Shown piece after piece: positions 48,349-52,440 of a stretch of 52,440 nt of DNA. Made by a program: the position numbers and the translations under genes. Each line of letters opens with the position of its first letter. The first letter of the stretch is position 1. Source of the stretch: Colimorpha sp045640985 (GTDB lineage: Bacteria > Bacteroidota > Bacteroidia > Bacteroidales > P3); NCBI GenBank assembly GCA_045640985.1, contig JAZUFZ010000032.1, positions 1 to 52,440 on the forward strand, in the 5' to 3' direction. A model generated the notes under the pieces. It was not told where the DNA came from. It ran no database searches and saw only the letters and a program-made list of their open reading frames with translations.

Positions 48349-49260
48349 TCAATATGATATATTTTTTATGAAATAATGCCCGTCGCCTCGCACCTCCAGA
48401 GCGAGCGGAACGCCCAGCGGAAGCGCCTGATTCAGGTCTCCGATATGACCGAACGGGGCATTCATCACCACGGGATAACTGTACTCCCGGACTGCCTCCC
48501 ACACAATCTCTTCCGCCGTCTTTCCGAAAGGAACGGTGTTGTCGTGCATATTGCTCAACGCACCCACTATCAGTCCTTTGAGGTGTGAGAGTTTCCCCGA
48601 GCGCTTCAGGTTCTGCATCATACGGTCGATATGATAGAGGTACTCGTCCAGGTCCTCGATGAACAGGATTTTTCCGTCCGTGTCGATTTCGGAAGGAGAC
48701 CCCATAAGGCTGTACAGGATACTCAGATTTCCCCCCACCACGGGAGCCACGGTTTCCCCCTGGCGGAAGGTCCCGCTCTGTCCCTGAACGGCCATTCCTC
48801 CGCAGAAAAGAGCGGAATAAAGGGTGTCAACAGCAGGAGTATGCCTGTCGCTCCGGATATTGACCGGCATGGTAGCGTGAAGTGTCTCCATACCGTAGAG
48901 ACGCTGAATATGGCTGTGAAGCACCGTAACATCGCTGTAGCCGATAACCCATTTCGGGTCGCGCAGCAGGGAACTCCAATCTACAAGGTCCACCATACGG
49001 ACCGTACCATAGCCCCCGCGCGCACAGAAAACCGCCCGGATCTCGGGATTGTCCAGCAGACGCTGGAAAGCCTGAGCCCGCTGCAGGTCGGTTCCCGCAA
49101 ACTGGCGGTCCTCGCAGCAGGTTTCAGGAGGCACCTCAACCTCCAGTCCCCACGACTGGAACAGCGCTACGGCGGGGCGGAGTTCCTCCAGGGATATCTT
49201 TCGGGCTGTAGCGGCTATCGCCACCCGGTCGCCCCTCTTCAAAGATTGCAGTATTTTCAT
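48349..49260 (-). CDS. LD-carboxypeptidase (peptidase S66)
   Basis: This is a 303-aa cytosolic serine carboxypeptidase that trims the terminal D-Ala from murein tetrapeptides during recycling. Motifs are GDRVAIAATARKIS (about residues 10-23), ARGGYGTVRMVD (about 79-90), GYSDVTVLH with the catalytic Ser (about 106-114) and the late GHIGDLNQALPLG with the catalytic His (about 272-284). The length is normal. It stands as a single gene. Confidence 0.92.
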   Translation of the reverse strand: MKILQSLKRGDRVAIAATARKISLEELRPAVALFQSWGLEVEVPPETCCEDRQFAGTDLQRAQAFQRLLDNPEIRAVFCARGGYGTVRMVDLVDWSSLLRDPKWVIGYSDVTVLHSHIQRLYGMETLHATMPVNIRSDRHTPAVDTLYSALFCGGMAVQGQSGTFRQGETVAPVVGGNLSILYSLMGSPSEIDTDGKILFIEDLDEYLYHIDRMMQNLKRSGKLSHLKGLIVGALSNMHDNTVPFGKTAEEIVWEAVREYSYPVVMNAPFGHIGDLNQALPLGVPLALEVRGDGHYFIKNISY

Positions 49261-49451
49261 AATATCATCATCGTTACGGCTGGTCCAGCCGGCAGAATTT
49301 TTAACATTTGATACAGAAACAATAACGATTTATCGTCCCGTTTATTGTGCGACCCGGAAAAAGAAGCAAAAAAACAAGGCTGAATATCATCGAATTGGCT
49401 GTTTTTTTTAATTTTTTCCTTCGGGAAACCCATAAATCCATAAAAAATATG

Positions 49452-49459
49452 TAATTTTG
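49452..49459 (+). promoter_or_regulatory. -7 element for the DUF5020-permease unit
   Basis: TAATTTTG fits the -7 box; no convincing TTTG lies at the -33 distance. Confidence 0.5.
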
Positions 49460-49474
49460 CAGTCCGGCTGGAAG

Positions 49475-49565
49475 AGGAGAGAGGGTTTCAGGTTTGAGAG
49501 GTTTAAGGGGTTTAAGAGGTTTGATGGGTTTGAAGAGGTTTAGAGGTTAGATGTGAGAGGAGAGA
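49475..49565. repeat. Short tandem array in the leader of the DUF5020 gene
   Basis: 8-9 nt purine-rich units such as GGTTTCAG, GTTTGAGAG and GGTTTAAG lie between the -7 element and the start codon. Confidence 0.75.
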
Positions 49566-49601
49566 GAAATTAAAGATATTATCCAAAAAATACTACCTAC
49601 T

Positions 49602-50342
49602 ATGAAGAAATTCGGATTGATTGCTGCATGTATCGCCCTGATGCTATGCCAGAACACCAAAGCACAAACCAATATTCAGGAGATGTACGACTTCGGAAGA
49701 GGTCATTTTGCCACCACTCTGGAGATGAACCACCAGGACGCCTGGGGCTACACCAAGGCCTATACCGATATCTATCATATCCAGCAGAATTTTCCCACAG
49801 GCTTCTACAGTGAGATTTCCCGCGGGCTGAACTTCTGGCAGAACACCGTCCTCGCAGACCTTACCTTCCATGTAGAATGGAACGGCGGACAGTTTGCAAG
49901 GAATGCCTGGCTGGTAGGTCTGGAGTATCTCCTGCATAACCACGACTACAGCTACTCCGTAGCGTTCCAGGTATTGTACAAGAATATCCGCGTACCCCTC
50001 ACGGGAGCCACCCAGATCAAGGGCGCCAATGTACCCCTGCAGCTCTCAGCCGTATGGAACATGAAGGACCTTCTTGACGTGGAGGGGCTGGATTTCTGCG
50101 GATTCCTGGATTTCTGGTGGGAAAACAATGTGTGGGATGAATCCGGCACAGCGACCACCTGCACAATCCTCTGCGAGCCGCAGGTATGGTATAATGTAGG
50201 ACAGTTCTTTGACTGCGAGAACCTTCATATAGGCGGAGAAGTGGAACTTGCTTACAACTACAACCAGGCAAGCCCCGAAATGCTCCCCGACCGCAAAGGC
50301 TTCACTATCGCCCCCTGTCTGGGCATCAAATGGAATTTCTAA
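49602..50342 (+). CDS. DUF5020 family outer-membrane channel-like protein
   Basis: This is a 246-aa exported protein. The signal peptide ends at KAQ (about residues 20-22) and is followed by a 12-strand-type barrel with aromatic belts (FVEWN-like strands, RNAWLVGLEYLL, FCGFLDFWWENNVWDE). DUF5020 proteins resemble the Tsx nucleoside channel. The directly following gene is an NCS2 purine permease 18 bp away, so it is probably the outer-membrane entry for purines or nucleosides. Confidence 0.85.
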   Translation: MKKFGLIAACIALMLCQNTKAQTNIQEMYDFGRGHFATTLEMNHQDAWGYTKAYTDIYHIQQNFPTGFYSEISRGLNFWQNTVLADLTFHVEWNGGQFARNAWLVGLEYLLHNHDYSYSVAFQVLYKNIRVPLTGATQIKGANVPLQLSAVWNMKDLLDVEGLDFCGFLDFWWENNVWDESGTATTCTILCEPQVWYNVGQFFDCENLHIGGEVELAYNYNQASPEMLPDRKGFTIAPCLGIKWNF

Positions 50343-50360
50343 CCAGCGCAGCCCTTCCGT

Positions 50361-51662
50361 ATGAACAGACTGCTCGGAAAACTATTCGGGTTTGACCCTG
50401 CCCGCCACAGTATCAAGACAGAATTGATAGCCGGTATCACCTCGTTCCTCACGATGGCGTATATCCTCGCCGTAAACCCCAACATCTTCAGCAACCTGCA
50501 GGATATGCCCAACGGGGCCGTGTTTACCGCCACAGGGCTGGCGGCCGTTATCGGGACGCTTATCATGGCCGTACTCGCCAAGAAGCCTTTCGGACTTGCG
50601 CCTGGAATGGGGCTCAACGCGTTCTTCGTCTTCACGGTATGCCTCGGCATGGGGTATTCGTGGCAGTTCGCCCTGACCGCCATATTGATTGAAGGCATCA
50701 TCTTCATACTGCTTTTCTCTACCCCGGTCGGCGTAAAGGTCGTGGAAGCCATACCCCTCACCCTCAAGAATGCTATAGGGGTAGGTATCGGGCTCTATAT
50801 CGCCTTTATCGGGTTTCAGAACGCCGGCATCGTCGTGGATGATCCGACAAACCTCATAACGCTCAACAGTTTCAACTCCCCGAACGGGATTCTCTTTATC
50901 GTGGGATTTCTCATCACCGCGATACTTGTGGTACTCAACGTAAAGGGCGGAATCCTTATCGGCATGGTGGCTACCACCATTATCGGCATACCCCTCGGAA
51001 TTACCCACCTGAGCGGGTTCATCTCCATGCCCGATTCCGTAGCCCCGATATTCTGCAAGTTTGAATGGTCGCAGGTCTTCTCCTGGGATATGCTCATCGT
51101 AGTGCTGACCTTCCTGTTTATTGATATGTTCGACGCTATCGGAACGGTGGTGGGAGTCTCTATCAAGTCCGGCATGGTAGATGAGAACGGGCAGATTGAC
51201 GGCATCCGCAAGACCCTCATGGCAAACGCTTTTGCTACTACGGCGGGAGCCCTCTGCGGAGCCTCTACCACTACAATCTATATCGAAAGTGCTACCGGCG
51301 TGACGGAGGGTGGGCGTACCGGTCTGACCTCTTTCTTCATTGCAGTGGGGTTCGTGATAGCGCTCTTTTTCAGTCCGCTCTTCCTCGCCATTCCTGATGC
51401 CGCAATCGGTATTGTACTCATCATCGTAGGGGTGATGATGATGTCTCCCGTGATGAATATTCCCTGGAACGATTATTCCGAAGCTGTGCCCGCATTCATT
51501 ACCGCAATCGTCATGCCTTTCGCCTACAGTATCGCTGACGGTATCATGCTGGGCATGATCTCTTACGTAATCATCAACGCCTTTACTGGGAAAAGCAATA
51601 AGATTTCCCCTACGCTCTGGGTGCTTTCCGTACTGTTCGTCCTGAGATACGTCTTCCTCTGA
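50361..51662 (+). CDS. NCS2 family purine (adenine/guanine/hypoxanthine) permease
   Basis: This is a 433-aa inner-membrane symporter of the AzgA/PbuG type with about 12-14 helices. Diagnostic segments are ELIAGITSFLTMAYILAVNP (about residues 22-41), LGLAPGMGLNAFF-like AKKPFGLAPGMGLNAFF (about 73-89), DMFDAIGTVVGVS (about 256-268) and ASTTTIYIESATGVTEGGRT (about 301-320). The first start fits the length of relatives. It is co-transcribed with the DUF5020 channel; the adenine deaminase at 19.4 kb would feed the imported adenine into salvage. Confidence 0.94.
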   Translation: MNRLLGKLFGFDPARHSIKTELIAGITSFLTMAYILAVNPNIFSNLQDMPNGAVFTATGLAAVIGTLIMAVLAKKPFGLAPGMGLNAFFVFTVCLGMGYSWQFALTAILIEGIIFILLFSTPVGVKVVEAIPLTLKNAIGVGIGLYIAFIGFQNAGIVVDDPTNLITLNSFNSPNGILFIVGFLITAILVVLNVKGGILIGMVATTIIGIPLGITHLSGFISMPDSVAPIFCKFEWSQVFSWDMLIVVLTFLFIDMFDAIGTVVGVSIKSGMVDENGQIDGIRKTLMANAFATTAGALCGASTTTIYIESATGVTEGGRTGLTSFFIAVGFVIALFFSPLFLAIPDAAIGIVLIIVGVMMMSPVMNIPWNDYSEAVPAFITAIVMPFAYSIADGIMLGMISYVIINAFTGKSNKISPTLWVLSVLFVLRYVFL

Positions 51663-51798
51663 TGCTGACTTTGCATCAGAAATGAAAACATTGTATAACT
51701 TGTTTGAAGGCGGGAGTGCTATACTTGTGAAAGTTGAGGCAGGTGAGGAACGGCAACAGATAAATCAAACACGCAACATAATAATTACAATAAAAAAC

Positions 51799-52212
51799 AT
51801 GATGATTAAAAAACTTTTTCTTGCAGCCATGATGGGCCTCGGCCTCTGCTGCACCACAGGTTGTTATGAAGAACACAGCGACTACGTCATTGAGTGGTCC
51901 ATCACCTCTAACGGTTATAGCGGCGAGCATTTTGAAGAATATATGAGCGAATGGAATGAAGCCACTACTGCCTTCTATGAGGCATTCGATGCTGAGTTCG
52001 CCACAGTGGGAGAATGCATGCCCGGTATGCACTCATGTATCATCCGGGACGACAAACTGAACCATGTCGAGAAAATGGCCAGATCGCACGCTGAGAAGGC
52101 AGCACAGAAAGTGTCTGTCTCTGCAACGCTCAGCACCTACCCGGCCGAGTGCCATATCTACTGTCCCGGCGAGGAAAACAATGTAGTGTGGAACACCGTT
52201 TACGGGGAATAA
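51799..52212 (+). CDS. Small probable lipoprotein of unknown function
   Basis: This protein has 137 aa from the ATG at 51799, chosen because it directly precedes a basic-hydrophobic signal (MIKKLFLAAMMGLGLCC, then a candidate lipid cysteine in TTGC); the longer frame from 51682 has no signal. The mature protein has several cysteines (GCYEE, GECMPGMHSC, ECHIYCPGEE) that could form disulfides. No domain is recognised. It ends 23 bp before a strong terminator. Confidence 0.6.
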   Translation: MMIKKLFLAAMMGLGLCCTTGCYEEHSDYVIEWSITSNGYSGEHFEEYMSEWNEATTAFYEAFDAEFATVGECMPGMHSCIIRDDKLNHVEKMARSHAEKAAQKVSVSATLSTYPAECHIYCPGEENNVVWNTVYGE

Positions 52213-52235
52213 TCCACTCCTTTACGCTATACAAT

Positions 52236-52270
52236 AAAGGCCGTCGAAGTAGTTCGGCGGCCTTTTTCTC
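52236..52270 (+). terminator. Intrinsic terminator after the lipoprotein gene
   Basis: A 13-bp stem with one G-U pair (52236-52248 / 52253-52265) and a T-rich tail. Confidence 0.85.
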
Positions 52271-52374
52271 GTCATTCCAAAAAATGGTAAAATCTGGATC
52301 TTTTTTATGGCTGGGGGTATTGAATCGGGCATTTCGAGGGTCTTATAGGCAAATGAACAAAAATAATATGGCTA

Positions 52375-52440
52375 ATGGATTACACCGCTCAACAATTTGA
52401 AAAGATTTTCAAGGAGAGTTATCCGATGATGTATCGCGTG
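52375..52440 (+). CDS. Start of a second ECF sigma factor (cut by window end)
   Basis: An ATG at 52375 opens a frame that runs to the last base. The 22 visible residues (MDYTAQQFEKIFKESYPMMY...) match the start of Bacteroidales ECF sigma factors, where F..lf..yyp.lyr precedes region 2. Only the first 66 bases are in the window. Confidence 0.6.
   Translation, partial: MDYTAQQFEKIFKESYPMMYRV

Larger units (their letters stand above)
49261..49601. other. Intergenic region upstream of the purine-uptake pair
   Basis: It holds a -7-like TAATTTTG (49452-49459, plus strand) and a purine-rich short repeat array (49475-49565) that would lie inside the mRNA leader. No gene is seen. Confidence 0.55.

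Noticed and set aside
1..52440. tRNA or rRNA genes
   Set aside because: I looked for T-loop-like GTTCGAATC / GTTCAAATC motifs in gene-free stretches and conserved rRNA words and found none; the few matches lie inside clear coding genes.

Overview
The window is from the chromosome of an uncultured-type member of the Bacteroidales (Bacteroidota). Four lines of evidence point there: promoters of the Bacteroidota form (TTTG, a spacer of about 20 bp, then TAnnTTTG) in front of many genes; a complete PorP-GldK-GldL-GldM-GldN type IX secretion locus together with GldD and a secreted protein carrying a type IX sorting tail; a serine-palmitoyltransferase-like enzyme; and families found mainly in this phylum (DUF5020, DUF4248, DUF6266, the holin-like 'smalltalk' peptide). 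No rRNA, tRNA, CRISPR array or transposase gene was seen.

Layout. 0.47-2.6 kb: indolepyruvate:ferredoxin oxidoreductase iorAB. 2.8-9.3 kb: a C_GCAxxG_C_C protein on the minus strand, then a compact plus-strand cluster (degenerate methyltransferase, gldD, a membrane protein, a sigma-54 fused in frame to a secreted M23 peptidase, ribH, fmt) and an HU gene. 9.4-15 kb: a secreted hypothetical, a RecD2-like helicase, secG, a TPR-like protein, rpmH and rlmD. 15.4-23.4 kb: a type IX cargo protein, apbE, yicC, adenine deaminase, pcm, thiL, rpsU and rpmB. 23.8-30.9 kb: the type IX core operon (porP-gldK-gldL-gldM-gldN, minus strand) with a second divergent gldN. 31-34.6 kb: an accessory island of palindromes and short tandem repeats around a small DUF4248 / DUF6266 / holin-like peptide / amidase / unknown cassette. 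34.7-43.7 kb: a tightly packed minus-strand operon with an ECF sigma factor, five heterodisulfide-reductase-like genes, a serine-palmitoyltransferase-like enzyme and a threonine-synthase-like enzyme, followed by a short-chain dehydrogenase. 44.1-52.4 kb: envelope genes (VOC protein, RlpA-like, KdsC-like, polysaccharide deacetylase, LD-carboxypeptidase), a DUF5020 plus purine permease pair, a small lipoprotein, and the first 22 codons of another ECF sigma factor.

How the genes may work together. GldD and the type IX operon would secrete proteins such as the 618-residue cargo. The Hdr-like operon looks like a cytoplasmic FAD / iron-sulfur module joined to a membrane, probably quinone-reactive, subunit and run by its own sigma factor. 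Its continuation into sphingolipid-type genes is the most unexpected metabolic linkage here. DUF5020, the NCS2 permease and adenine deaminase suggest purine salvage.

The most unusual non-coding signals are (i) a three-copy, about 115-bp palindromic repeat built on an 11-nt period, with related 11-nt arrays elsewhere; (ii) a pair of similar hairpin-forming leaders in the DUF6266/amidase cassette whose apical stems differ in sequence but both pair; (iii) a 201-bp element with perfect 20-bp inverted ends; and (iv) many intergenic arrays of 7-9 nt units.
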